NCBI GenBank assembly: GCA_025084515.1
Contig: JAJAGP010000354.1
Location: 394,428 to 458,427 of the forward strand
DNA length: 64,000 nt
Direction of reading: 5' to 3'
Source of the DNA: Ancistrus triradiatus
Lineage: Eukaryota > Chordata > Actinopteri > Siluriformes > Loricariidae
Shown: piece after piece, positions 23,745 to 37,316 of the stretch
How positions within the stretch are numbered: position 1 is the first letter of the stretch
How the letters are laid out: each line of letters begins with the position of its first letter
Notes under the pieces: generated by a model
What the model was told of the DNA's origin: nothing
What the model saw: the letters and a program-made list of their open reading frames with translations, nothing else
Database searches by the model: none
Program-made: the position numbers and the translations under genes

Positions 23745-26700
23745 CAAGCGACATGCACTGTGCGAGCGTGCATGATGTTATTTTATGATACAGAGACAGT
23801 GTGAAACCATTACAAATACAATAGAGGCTGTCCTTGAGTAGAGACTGGGTTTAAAACACACTCATTAGTTGTCCTGTGACGTTCTCTTTGTTATATGTCT
23901 TCTCTGAATGTGTTGTCTCTCAGGTGGCTCATCCTCCTGGATATCCCCTCTTCACCATGCTTTCCTCACTGGCCCTCCTTGTGCTGCCCAGTTCTTCTCC
24001 TGCACACAGTGTCAACATGATCTGTGCTCTTCTGGGAGCTGCAGCTAGTGGGACACTGTGCTACACTGTCTGCAGGTAGGAAGCGTTCACGGTTTTAAAG
24101 AGTACTATCCATATCATGAATAAGCCCTTATGTGATTAAAAACTTATGTAGTATAGCATGTACTATCCCAGGTGCATTTGTGTTGTATATGATCAGGACA
24201 ACTTTACACCCTACACCAGGGTGTCCAAAATTCATGGATTTTAATTGGCCTGCGACATCACTCTGAAGAATACGTTACTTGTGGCCCTCCGGCATGTTGC
24301 AGTTTTTGCTTTTGCAATCGATGGTGGCAGCAGTATGTAACCCACTTAAACAAGACCAGCTTGAGGGCCAAAGTAACTGATGACCACTTGCGTGAAACTA
24401 TACAGCTGTCAAACTAGACCTAACGTGTATAACGCAGGGCCTAAGATCACCCCTCACATTAGTTTCTAGATGTCTGCTACTTCTGGTTCATTGTAGCCTC
24501 TGGTTTGAACTTTAACACAAGGACTATCTGTACAATATTTGTTTTGTATTTAGTTGATTGTGTGACTTAAAGTTAAATGTGCCTTGTTATTGAGTTGCGT
24601 AGGTCTGGAAATGTATAGCAACTAAGTAATAAAATAGAATCTTCATGAGAAATACTGATGGAAGATAGTTGACATGTTTTAAAGATGCAGTTTTATGCAC
24701 AGACATTCTGAAGAAAATGTTCAACCTAAATGATCTGCAGTAAGTTGTGGTATTTTTTAAAACTCTTTTTATATCCTCCTGCAGTTATTGTGCTAAAATT
24801 AAATTAAATAATTAAATATTACTTGGTCTGTACATCTGTGTGTTTTTGTTATTTTAAATACAATGTTTTGAATACTTTGAATAATGTTTTTGGAACGCGA
24901 GACCGACCCTTAGGTATTTTGACATGGTCCTATCTGGCCCTCTTTGGAAAAAAAAGTTTGGTCACCCCTGTCCTATACCGACTAAAGACCTTATGAAACA
25001 CTGTTGACACCTTATACAAACTATAGACGTCTTATACTAACTACAGATCTCAGGGCACATTGTAGGTAGTGCTTAAGAAAATAGAGAGGTGTAGATGCTT
25101 GTTTGTTTATTTAATGTCGTATCAGCATCAATGGCTGGTCACGACAGGAGTACTGTACTACTTAGAAACATTCATACCTGGCCTATTTAGAGCAACCAAT
25201 TAACCAGGTGCATGTCTTTGGAATGTGGGAGGAAACTGGAGTACCCGGAGTAACTCCACATAGGCACAGGGAGGACATCCAAACTCCATACAGATGGAGT
25301 CTGAGGTCGACATTGAACCAGAGATCTCTGGAGCTGTGAGTCAACTGTACTAGCCACAAAACTCAGGGCACATTATGTATACCTTATACAAACTACAGGC
25401 GTCTTATACTAACTGTACATGTCATGGCACGATATAGATAACTTGCATCAACTATAGACACCTTATGCTGACTATAGACCTGAAAGTATAGACACCTCTA
25501 CAAACTATAGACGCCATGCACTGACTATAGACCTTAGGAAACCGTGTAGACTCTTTATATAAACTACAGACATTTCATTGTAACTGTAGACCTTAGGATG
25601 CGCACTAAATGTATGAACCTATAGACATATTATATTACCTGTAGACCTTAGGGCACAATATAGACAACATATTCTAACCAGGCACAATACATTTACGTTT
25701 ATGTCATTTAGCAGACGACTTTATCCAGGGCGACTTGCGACTGATACAATCTTACAGTCCAAGCAATTGCAGGTTAAGGGCTTTGCTCAAGAACCCAACA
25801 GTGGCAGCATTTCAGAGGTGGGTTTTGAACCTTTGGTATAGACTCCTTATACACAGCCCCAGTGCAAGCATTTCATACTACTATAGACCTCAGTGCACAG
25901 GATAGACACATTGTATTACCTGTACGCCTCAGGGAACACCAGAGATACCTGATACAGACCATGTACAGACCTTATAAAATGGACAGATACTTTCTACAAA
26001 CTATAGTTCCTGGGAAACACATTAGTATTGATCTTATGACACACTTGACACATCGTACAAAGTATTGACTATAGTAGTTACTATAAACACTCCACACTTC
26101 ATTTGTTGTCGCTGCCTGTGATCATAGGAGCCAATTCATTTGGAACCAAGTTGACCGAAGATTGGGCTACATGTAAAATACTCTCAGTCAAGAATTTTCC
26201 CTCACGCCTACACTTCAGTGAAAAGTATACATGTATATTTTATTCTTTCAACTGAGAGTATGACTGAGAAAGTGTTTTAGCCTCATTCTCATCTGCTATG
26301 CCTATTAGCTGTAGCTGGCACACATGAGATGCCAGGTTTGGAAGGAGGGAGATGTTTTGAGTTTTAGAGCTTCCGACACAATCTGGGATGCTCTCCTGGA
26401 TTGGCATTATGGTCCTGAGGTGTATGGTTTGCACCCAGTGGGAGTGCTCAAGTGGCATACCACACCTAGCAGGAGCACTACCGGGCAGCCCTGCCAGCCT
26501 GGCACCTTTCACTTACCCTGGGAATAAGACTCACGTAGAGTTTGTTGTCTTAATATTAGAATTGGCCAGGTATTCAGGAAAGCATGTGGCTTTTGTGATC
26601 AGCACGCACCTCTGCAGCGTTAGGATCTCAAAAGAGAAGAAGTTTTCCTGTTATGCACAGGACCGCTCATTTTCTGCTTTTCTTAAAGTAGTATTTTAAG

Positions 26701-29700
26701 GACAGCGCAATTTTTCTCTATGTCAGCAAAGCAATATGGGTTTTTAGAAACCTTCTAATGACACATGAGCCAAATTTACTTTCCATTATTTTACTTTACA
26801 AATAAACTGGAGGATCGTCCATATCATGACTCTTTGATGTTCCAAGTCAAATTAGGTGGACGCCTGGGTTTGGAAGCCATTTCCTTTCAAAGACAGCGAT
26901 ACCCACTTCTTCCATCCATCTCTCGTCTGCCTTTGATTTGTCAATTACTGAACACTTTTCTAAACCACATGGTTTGATAGCCAAATTGCATGTCTTATTA
27001 TGTTTCCACACTGGTGCCTGACAAGCCTTTGAGGATTGATGGTCTCTCTAATGTTGGTAATTGTTGATTTCATTGCCCATTGCATTTAGACCTGCAGGGA
27101 TTGTGTTTTGGCTTGGACATTTTTGAACTCCTAGCTTTTGAAAACAATTTGTCTCATAGAAATAATAATTTAGAAGTTCTGTGCAAATATCTTGTAGATT
27201 TTGAAACATCTTAAGAACAGCACATGGACATGCACCAGTCTAGTGATGAGTATACTGACCTGAAACTCGTGACTGGTATTGGACTTTGTTGCTCGTTAAT
27301 TTTAATCTTACCTGTTTTATGCTTCGTATCTTTTGCTATGTTTACCTGCAGCATAATAATTTGCTAATAACCATATTATGTGCTCATTTGCAATGGAAAA
27401 TGTTTGTGTGTACAATTTTGATTTAGGGTAGGTGATTAAGTTTTTATTCTAGTGAACAAGGTGGGTAATTCTTTAAATAATACGTTATGTAGAAGAATAT
27501 TGGCCATGTAAACTTTCTTAACAGAGGTGGGAATCCTTCCCTGGAATTCACAGGGCACAGTCAAGCATATACTTTGCACAGGTTGCCAGTCCTTTACAGG
27601 GCTTGTTCAACACCAGGGAATGATGCATCACCATCTCCCACAACATGAAAGGGGGAATAACATCTCCAGAGGAAACCAAGTTTATGCTTTAAAGCAAAAG
27701 AACAGGTTTTTACAGTCTATGTAAAAATGTTGCAGAACTTGAATTCTAACTAATCCCCCCAGTTAAAATGTACATGTGAAGTATGTTTTTGCTGAACTTA
27801 TTAAAAACACGAGCTTAACAACTAAAAACTATTCTGCAAGATCCTCATTACAGACCGTTCTCCTTATGGTAGTATTTACACATTCTATGCTTTCTGTGCA
27901 TGCACATAATATAAGGTCATTGAGCATTTAAACACTTCAGATAGAACCTGCACCCCTTATTTTCCTTTGAATTGATGGAACATGGCTATGTAGCATGTCC
28001 TTTAGTTTAACAGTTATACCTGTGACTACGTGTCAACAGTAGTGTGCAATTTTTCAGCTTGTTTCCTGAGAGAATGTTGTTCTTGGAGTTTCAGGCAGTT
28101 CTCAGAGCTCTGATATTGGTGTTTTATTGAAAAGAAGAAGCTTTTTTCAAGCAGTCTTCTTTATATACAGTTTGAGTATATATACTGAGTTGAGTGTCAT
28201 CAGCATCATGTACTAACAATTTTGTTGTTGTTTTTTTACTTTTAATACATTATACAATAAATTACACGAGATATTCAGCATGATAATATAAAGTATGCAA
28301 ATGATTTTTCCCAACTGTAGGTTAATGTAAGTGTTTTAAGCATGTTTAGGGTAGGCTATGACGTGATGTATACAGTATATATATTATTTAAACCCATCAT
28401 AAATCGGAGAGAACCTGTACAGGTATTGTCTTCTTGTCCGAAGTGTTTTTGCTTAGAGAGAAATTACCTTATGTTTTGCACCTATAGAACGGTGAGATTA
28501 ATGAATGTGACTGAATGAGTTTGCCTTAAGTGGTAGATTGATGGATTGATATAACCGATTGTTTCAACTTCATTGTCAATGCAGTTAGCATCTACCAGAA
28601 GTGCAAATAGTAGCATTGTGCAAAAAAGCCGAGCAAAATGCAAGAAGAATAAATACAGTAGAGCTTAAACCACGAATAATCCATGAATAGAATCACTCAA
28701 CATTTTCCACACATTCTCAACATCTCAATTACATAACACCAGTAGCCAGGTGGTCTGAAAGGGACTCCACCTATCCTCCCTGTGGCCTCTGCCACAAGTC
28801 TTCTGTCCTCCACACCTGCGATGGTACACACCTGCCAAGATCAGGCTGCTTCAGTCCTGCATACAGCAGCTGATTTCACAGCTGGCTGCGCTCCAGAGCC
28901 CACCTGTCTCACTGTGTTTGTGTTCTGCTAATGGTCCTCACCATATGGCCGCAAATCTACGCTTCCCAGCATAGCTACCACGTTTGTCCAGCCGTCCTGT
29001 CTTTATTTGTGTGTTTAATTCCAAGCAAATTTAGAATATGTTTAACTGCCCTTAAAGGCATTTCATTTTTGTGGACTTCAAGTTTGCCAGCATACCAGTT
29101 CAGGTAGAATATCTTTTGGGAGATTAAGACAAGCACAGGTGCTAGCCTTTCAGCCTAACTAAACTAACGAAATTGAAGTATACAACTAAGCAGCTATGTT
29201 TTTACGTTAGATCATTTGTCGTTTAGTGTAATGGTTGACTCTAAAGCACAGCCTGGAAAGACACAGCCAGTTTTGTTTCCAGGGAAGTTAACCCATTAGA
29301 AAGAGATGCTTGGTAATGTTTATTTTAATGTATAGTCTGTATTATATTAGCTAACAATGCATACAGTTTGGTAGTCTGTTAATCTTTCTAAGTGGTAAAA
29401 TCATTCTGCTTTAAATGGAGTCTGATAACTCTGAGCTAGGGAAAAGACGTCTCAATCTGTCAGTCCAAATAAATCTATCATGTGCTTAAAATGTTTTTTA
29501 TACAGTGTTATGCAGTTAACAGTTTGGACACCCACGGTCAAATGAAATGTTTTGTGGATATTCTAACATAAAAATAAGAACCTCTGCATGGGACAAATTA
29601 AAAAATGGCTCTAAACTAATTATGTCTTAAGCCTACAAAAAGCATGTGGTCCCAGGTGTGGTCTTCTGCTGCTGTAGCCCATCTGCTTCAAGGTTTGACA

Positions 29701-32700
29701 TGTTATGCATTCAGTGATGCTCTTCTGTATACTATGGTTGTAACGAGTGGTTGAGTTACTTTACTATCAGCTCAAACCAATCTGGCCATTCTCCTCTGAC
29801 CTCTGGCATCATCAAGGCGTTTTCGCTCAGTGAACTAACGCTCACTGGATATTTTCTTTATTCCGGAACATTCTCTGTTAGCCCTAGAAATGGCTGTGTG
29901 TGAAAATCCTAGTAGATCAGCAGTTTCTGAAATACTCTGACCAGAGTCACTTAAATCAACTTTATTTCCCATTCTGATGTTCATTTTGAACTTCAGCAGA
30001 TTGTCTTGAACATGTCTACATTCCTAAATGCGTCGAGTTGCTGCCATGTGATATTTGCATTAATGAGCAGTTAAAAAGGTGTACCTTATAAAGTGTGGAT
30101 GTGTGTATATATGTTTGTGCGCGGTTGTGTGCGCACTCACCAGCCACTTCTTTAGAAGGTACCACTCCCAAATGGAGGTACATGTTGGACAGGGTCTTGT
30201 GTGGTGCCCCACCTGGCTGGAATGCACCTCTGGAAGTGAATTTCCCCAGTTCCACCAAAAGGTTAAGTTGTTTATAGTTAGAAAATTTATAAACGTTGTT
30301 GACCATGTTAGCCAATCCATTGCATAAAGTCATCAAAAAAATTGTGTGTACTTTGGAATGGCCCTTGTTAGTACATAACATTGAAATAAGACGTAATGAT
30401 TCTTAAGGATATCTTATGTCAGACACTCTGTTCTTTTATCAAATACCACCCCCAGCATGACCAATAAATCGTTTAACTCGCATTCACTAATGTATGTTAA
30501 CAGATGTGCATAAAAGGTCTTTCTCCTCATTACTGTGTTCAAAATGGGGAGAATATAGTTATTTAACAGCATTACACTTTAACACTTAATTTCACCTAGC
30601 CTGGAGGCCCAAGATTGTGTCTGGCATACTGGATGTCAGAATTACACTCATATTAGGTTTCTCAGTCTCCACAGGCACTTCCTAATCACATTCAGCAACC
30701 ATGGACGGGGTCAGCATCTGCCTATTACCATACATCTTAAATTAATACCGTCTGTACAGCTGTGCGGAATTCAGGACCACCGGTGCTTAATGACTCAGTT
30801 GAAATAATGATGGTGGAGGAAATTGCTGAATGACATACATATTTTTATTCTCTATTGTGCATCAGTTTGTCCACATGGTGATAGTAGTTAGGGGATTAAC
30901 GATAGCTTGCTGGGGGAAATTGTTTCCATGGTTGTATTGTTTAGGAAGTGATTAGTTTTAACGATGTGCTGTGCAGAATGCTCCGTTTCAACCTTTCTTG
31001 CAACCTTTACATGCTCTGTCAGCTCTGTTCAAAGGTACTGCATCGATGCATTCCAGCTTTCTTATAAAACAGTTCATATAAAACCGTTCATAAACTACAA
31101 AAACTTGCAAATCTCTGCTAAAGAGCATATATTAGAGTTATTAGCATATATACTTGTTCTTTATTGTTACTTTCACTGTGTTTGCAGGTTATATACAATA
31201 TTTTATCTGAGAGCAAATTTTGGGAATAACATGAACATTCCATAATTAATTCATTTAATTAATTCCAATCAATTAATTAAATGAATACTGAAATAAGCTA
31301 GAAGATCTCAAAGGTTGAGTGAAGATGTGTGTGGTGTTACATATAGATTATAATGGTCAATTTAACAGTTTATTTATACATTTTCATTTTGCCTCCACTT
31401 TTGCCACTGAATTTGGTCAATCCAGTTTCCTAGTCTCTTGGCAGCCCTCGCTGCATGGTGCCTCTGAAGTTCGAGGAGGCTTGTAGGCGCTAAGCGAAGT
31501 GAGGACCGATGTACACTTATTTACTACTGACTGCTTTATTTACCAGCAAGCATGCGACTGTGGCGAGAATCACACTGCATGGACAGGACTAAAATTACAT
31601 GATGTCCTGGGGTAATTGCATTTTACATGTGATACTCTGTGAACCCATTTCCACAAACATCTGGATTCATAACGAATACAACCCATTAATTTCTCAGTCG
31701 TCATGCAGGAAGTTTTTTGGCATCCAGATGCAAGAATTTTGTCTTTGAAGTGACAAGTAAAAATTCAATCACAGACATTCCTTTGATAAATTAATCCACT
31801 CTAAATAGACTACATCTGTTGTATAAATTCTCCATCTCTGCTGGCATCTCAAATTGCCCCTTCATCAGAAAAGGCCAGTTGTGCCTGTGCCACACTCAGA
31901 TTTGTGTCTCTATGGTGGCGGGCTAGTAAGTAAACTGTGCAACTTAAGCGTCTGTACCAACGGTATTTCAACAGTGAAATACGTTTTCTTGGGAATGCAT
32001 TTGTTGAATTTGTAGATGAACACATTTGTACTGCTTGTCTAATTTGTAGTTTTGTACAGTGGGGCAAAGAAGTATTTAGTCATCCACTGATTGTGCTTCA
32101 TTAAGAAGCTCTTCTGTCATCCACTCATTACCTGTATTAATGGCACCTGTTTGACCTCATTATCTGTATAAAAGACACCTGTCCACAGCCTCAAACAGTC
32201 AGACTCCAAACTCAACCATGGCCAAGACCAAAGAGCTGTCGAAGGACACCAGGAAGAAAATTGTAGTCCTGCACCAGGCAGGGAAGAGTGAATCTACAAT
32301 AGGCAAGCAGGTTGGTGTGAATAAATCAACTGTGGGAGCAATTGTAAGAAAATGGAAGACATGCAAGGCCATTGGTAATCTCCCTTGATCACAAGATCTC
32401 ATCCCGTGGGGTGAAAATGATCATGAGAACGGTGAGAAAAAATCTCAGAACTACACGGAGGGACCTGATGAATGACCTGCAGAGAGCTGGGACCAAAGTA
32501 ACAAAGGCTACCATCAGTAACACACTACGTCGAGAGGGACTCAGATCCTGCAGTGCCAGGCGTGTCCCCCTGCTTAAGCCAGTACATGTCCAGGCCCGTC
32601 TGAAGTTTGTCAGAGAGCATATGGATGATCCAGAAGAGGATTGGGACAATATCATGTGGTCAGATTAAACTTTTTGGTAAAAACTCAACTCATCGTGTTT

Positions 32701-35700
32701 GAAGTAAGAAGAATGCTGAGCTGCATCCCAATAACACCATATCTACTGTGAAGCATGGGGGTGGAAACATCATTTTCTTGGGCTGTTTTTCTGCAAAGGG
32801 GACAGGACGACTGATCCGTGTTAAGGGAAGAATGAATGGCTCCATGTATCGTGAGATTTTAAGCCAAAACCTCCTTCCATCAGTGAGAGCATTGAAGATG
32901 GAACGTGGCTGGGTCTTCCAGCATGACAATGATCTCAAACACACCGCTCGGGCAACGAAGGGGTGGCTCCGTAAAAAGCATTTCAAGGTCCTGGAGTGGC
33001 CTAGCCAGTCTCCAGACCTCAATCTCATAGAAAATGTGTGGAGTTGAAAGTCCGTGTTGCCCCAAAACATCACTGCTCTAGAGGAGATCTGCATGGAGGA
33101 ATGAGCCAAAATACCAAAAAGACCTCTGTCATTGCCAACAAAGATTATGTTACAGAGTGTTGAGTTGAACTTTTGTTATTGACCAAATACTTATTTTCTA
33201 CCATAATTTACAATTAAATTCTTTTTAAATCCTACAACGTGATTTTCTGGATCTTTTTTTTCCTCATTTTGTCTCTCATAGTTGAAGTGTACCTATGATG
33301 AAAATAGCAGACCTCTCTCATCTTTCAAAGTAGGAGAACTTGCACAACTAGTGGCTGACTAAATACTTTTTTGCCCCACTGTAGCTCATTTTCTGTAATA
33401 TGGTGGTGACTTAGTGGCCCACTAATGGGAAAGCCCTGCTCTGCCACTGATGGGCCCTTGTGGAAAGCTCTTAACTTTCAACTTCTCAATCAGATGTTGG
33501 TGTGTATGCAGGCGTCTGCTAATTGCTGTAAATGTAAAATGTAGGATATCGGTTTGTTGTCCCTACTCCAGTATAAAGTGTAAAGGTTAGTGCATATATT
33601 CTAACTCCACTTTTTATGACCAGAGTTGCAGGGGATATGGTGCCTATCCCCAGAGAACACAGGGCACAGGTATGTGTGAGCTTTGGAAGAGATGTCGGTC
33701 CATCACAGGGCCGGTTGGGGTCATTGCAGAATGACTCGTCTGTTTATTGTTTACTTCAACATTTACTCATAGTCTTCTACCATAAGTGAGTTTTGAATGA
33801 ATGGATTTAGCATTTTTTTTCCTAAGTACATGTCAAACATTTTTCCAGTGATAATTAACCATACACTGCAGATAACTTTGAACATTGTAGCAGACCAGAG
33901 GTAGGAATTGGAGTTGGTGGGTGGAAGACTGTCAAGTTAGAGACCCCTCTAACTTGGTTGATGTGCTTAGGGATTTTTTGTGAAGGTTACTCGTGTTGTG
34001 TGTATGACGTTTTGCTGCTTATTTGTAACGAGATGTAAATCCCAGAAGTTGAATTTGTTCATCTGGACATAGATTTTGTAGAGATTATTGAGCATGCATC
34101 AAGACGAGATGTAAATGGCGTTCATGCACTTGTCATATTATACATAGTACGTTTTTGTTTGCTCCCCATTACCTGTATATTCTCTCTAACCTATAACTAG
34201 ATAAACTGGTTCACAGTCACTGGTGGAGTCTCTGTTTCATCTGGCTGATCCTCCGTGTTTTTTGTAATACTGTCTATCACTGCATTTTTGGCTTCCATCA
34301 AGCAAAAGTATCAGGTCCATCATACTGCCCTCTTAAGTGTTATGGCTTTGACCTAGACAGGGTCGTAACACTACTTTACTGTGTTTTCTATAATTATTGT
34401 GAATTTCCATGAATTAAAAATGTGGTGGCATTTTTGTGCTGTATAGATGGTAGCACAAGACTCGTGTATTCAGCGGTACCTCTGACACGTTTACATATTG
34501 TTTGCATGTGCTTTTCTTGTGAAAATATCCTTTACATTTACCTTACAGTAGCATAAAATGACTGTTACTATGGTAATTTGTGGTGAGCGTTCTGTTTCAC
34601 AGAACCTAATGCTGTCGTCAAATGGCGCATAGCTGTAATATAAAGATTTTATTGTGTTTGTAAGATCTCAATCTATCTGACTTTTAATGGGATATTATAT
34701 TTTCAGAAACATGTCATATTTTAATTTGTTTCCTTTAGAGGTTGTTGCAATCTTTTGTAGAATCCAAAACCTGTAACTGACAGGGAGTGTCCAAACTTTT
34801 GCATAAGGCTATGTATGATATTTATTACTTTGACATTAAAGCATCCCTAGATACTAAACCGTTATCCTTTCCTATTTTTAACCCTCTTTTTTATTACATT
34901 TTGAGAAGGTGCATTGATCTGCAGGACTGCACAAGCGCACACAGCAGAATCCTGCACAGCACGGTGAGATAAAAGCAAACATGCCTCTGACGCTGCACAC
35001 GAGTGTCACTCACTCTCTAGTATCACAGATTGGAGAGAGGGAGAAGGAAAGACCCGGGTGGTCCTGCATGTACAGAGATGAGAGCCACGGATCACACTTC
35101 AGACACATTCTATCAAACTGGCACTGGTAAACACAGAGATGTCAGCTGTCCTCAGAAGGATAGAAAATCAAAGAGGCGAGTGATTGCTACCGAGCGCTCC
35201 TGTCAGCCTCAGCTGCTGATGTGGGGGAAGCGGGGCTAAATGGGACTGGATGTGAAGTTTCACACTGAGGACCCCTGCTTTCAGAGTGTGCTGGGGGTTA
35301 ATTGGCACACAGGGGGGTAGAATTGAGAGTGCTGGGGGGTCCTCACCTTAACCAGACTGGCTGAGGTTCCCTCTCAATCCTCTGTGTAAGTGCTGAGAAG
35401 GTGTCGAAAGTGGCTGATATCACCGCGTACGCCACCAGTACTCTCCGGCAACTGCACAAACACATTGTTTAAGATGGAGAAATAATAGAAGAAGGCAAGG
35501 GCTGTGAAAATAAGTGGGGGGAGGCAAAAGTAGTCAGAAAGCATGAGTAGTTCTCCTCGGCTCCTTTTTCCCCCCATTCCTCCTCTCCTCTCCCTTTTTT
35601 CCTGACTTACTTTGCTTTGCCTGCGAAAGCTCCATTGTTCCCCTTCGCCTAAGTCTCATCAGGCTCTTTTGTGGCCGACTATCACAGCAGCAGGCAGAAC

Positions 35701-37285
35701 GGCACTGGAAACGTCTAAATGGTATCATGGCTTGCGATTAAGCGTGCGCGCTGCAGCAGCACTGCCGCTGCTTATGAGTCAGGTCTGATAAGGCGGGGGC
35801 CCTGCTCTCTACTCAATTTCAGATACCGTTAATGGAATCTGTCTTGTGCGATTGTAATGTGAGAGCGCCTAATTTGCCATGGAGCTTGAAGCTGTCAGCG
35901 GCGAGGGATTGCAGGGTCAGGAGGGACCTGGCAGCCGCTTGGCCCGCGGCGTGTATCTGTGCTGCTGAATAGAGCAGCTCTCCGCCTGTCACTTAGCTGA
36001 TAGGCTGATGAGGACTCTAAGCCACTTGCTACAATGAGGAAAGGGCCATACTGCCTGACTACCCCCCCCACCCTTTTAATTGTCAAGCCTGCTAAAATTT
36101 TCCAAGCCAGTGTGCTAGACTGGGTTGAGTTTTTTCAAGTTTACCAGTTTCCTCCAGACATCATTCTCAACTTTCTTCCTCTTCATTTCCACTCCTTGCT
36201 CGGCCATCTCTTCTGGTTCCTCTGTACTTGCGCACACATTGATTTGGGAACTGTTTTACTTAGTCTCTACTTGCTCTCGCCCAGTATGTCTTTCTAATAA
36301 ATAGGAGGCTTAGCACATGACAGCTTATCCCAAGTTTGGCTCAATTACTGTTGAGAGATGGGGTAAATGTTGGTGTTGCGGAGGAGCTGTTTCATAGTTG
36401 GGAGCAGTCTGTCTCTTCTGGTGTTCTGTGTGACTGATTGTTATCTGTTAAATGGGGAAAAAAGTTGATAAATGTTTGTGGAAGAGTTGGAGTCAAATGT
36501 TTCCTGTGACATAGTTAACAATTTAGTTAACACATAGTTATACACACGTCATTGGGATGTGGGAGGAAACCGGAGTAAACCCATGCAGACACGGGGAGGA
36601 CATGCAAACTTCACACAGGTGGCGTCCTCAAATTGGATTTAGGTGTGCGTGCATGTACACACACACACACATACAGTTATGTGCTCCATAACGTCTGTTC
36701 AAACAATGTTTATTCACATATACAGTACATCCATTGTCCAGTAACTTTAGAATCCTTATTATTAAGGTTACATTAACTTTTGTAGTACAGCAGTTGTAAT
36801 GACAAACGTAGAGAAAATGCATCAGTAGCGACAGATTCTTAAAAACTTCTATTCAAATAATATCCCATACATAGTAAAGTGAATTTTATTCAAAATGTGC
36901 TTCATTTCATCCAGTTAAACAGGACTAATTACTAGAGATTCACCGATCGATGGGCCTGTGACCGGTGATGGGCCGATCAGTCTCATATAACTAATTCTGT
37001 ACCGGTCACATTTAGCTACACTAGTGCATTGCACAACAGTCACATATCTGGACTTAACCTCAGATGTGAATCCTCTTGAAATCTGGCCGAACTGTGCACT
37101 TCTTTGATGCAAGGGTGGCTGAACATTGATGTCGCTTACATCCAGAAACTTGTCCAGTCCATTTCCAAAGTGAATTGCAGCTGTTATTCGTGATTGTGGG
37201 GGTATTACATGCTATTACGTAAGTTTCGGTATCAGGGGACACTTCTTGTTTTTTATTTTATTAAATTTTTTTTTTTTGGTGAGCT

Positions 37286-37316
<31 letters not shown>

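Larger units (their letters stand above)
24975..26080. repeat. Degenerate minisatellite, unit about 57-60 bp, interrupted twice
   Basis: Recurrent blocks such as CTTATACAAACTATAGAC followed about 40 bp later by CAGGGCACA or its variants occur around 24980-25070, 25365-25690 and 25845-26080. Roughly ten units are recognisable. A dispersed repeat (25073-25360) and a SINE (25687-25835) sit within the array, so it predates both insertions. Confidence 0.7.

Noticed and set aside
30016..30381. Four overlapping frames on both strands near 30 kb
   Set aside because: They mutually contradict one another and overlap the end of a dispersed repeat.
32372..32668. 98-codon frame as a host gene
   Set aside because: It is the middle part of a Tc1 transposase within clear terminal repeats.
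29504..34806. One giant Tc1 element bounded by the similar termini near 29524 and 34787
   Set aside because: The two ends are weak matches 5.3 kb apart with an intact Tc1 and other repeats between; more likely two solitary fragments.
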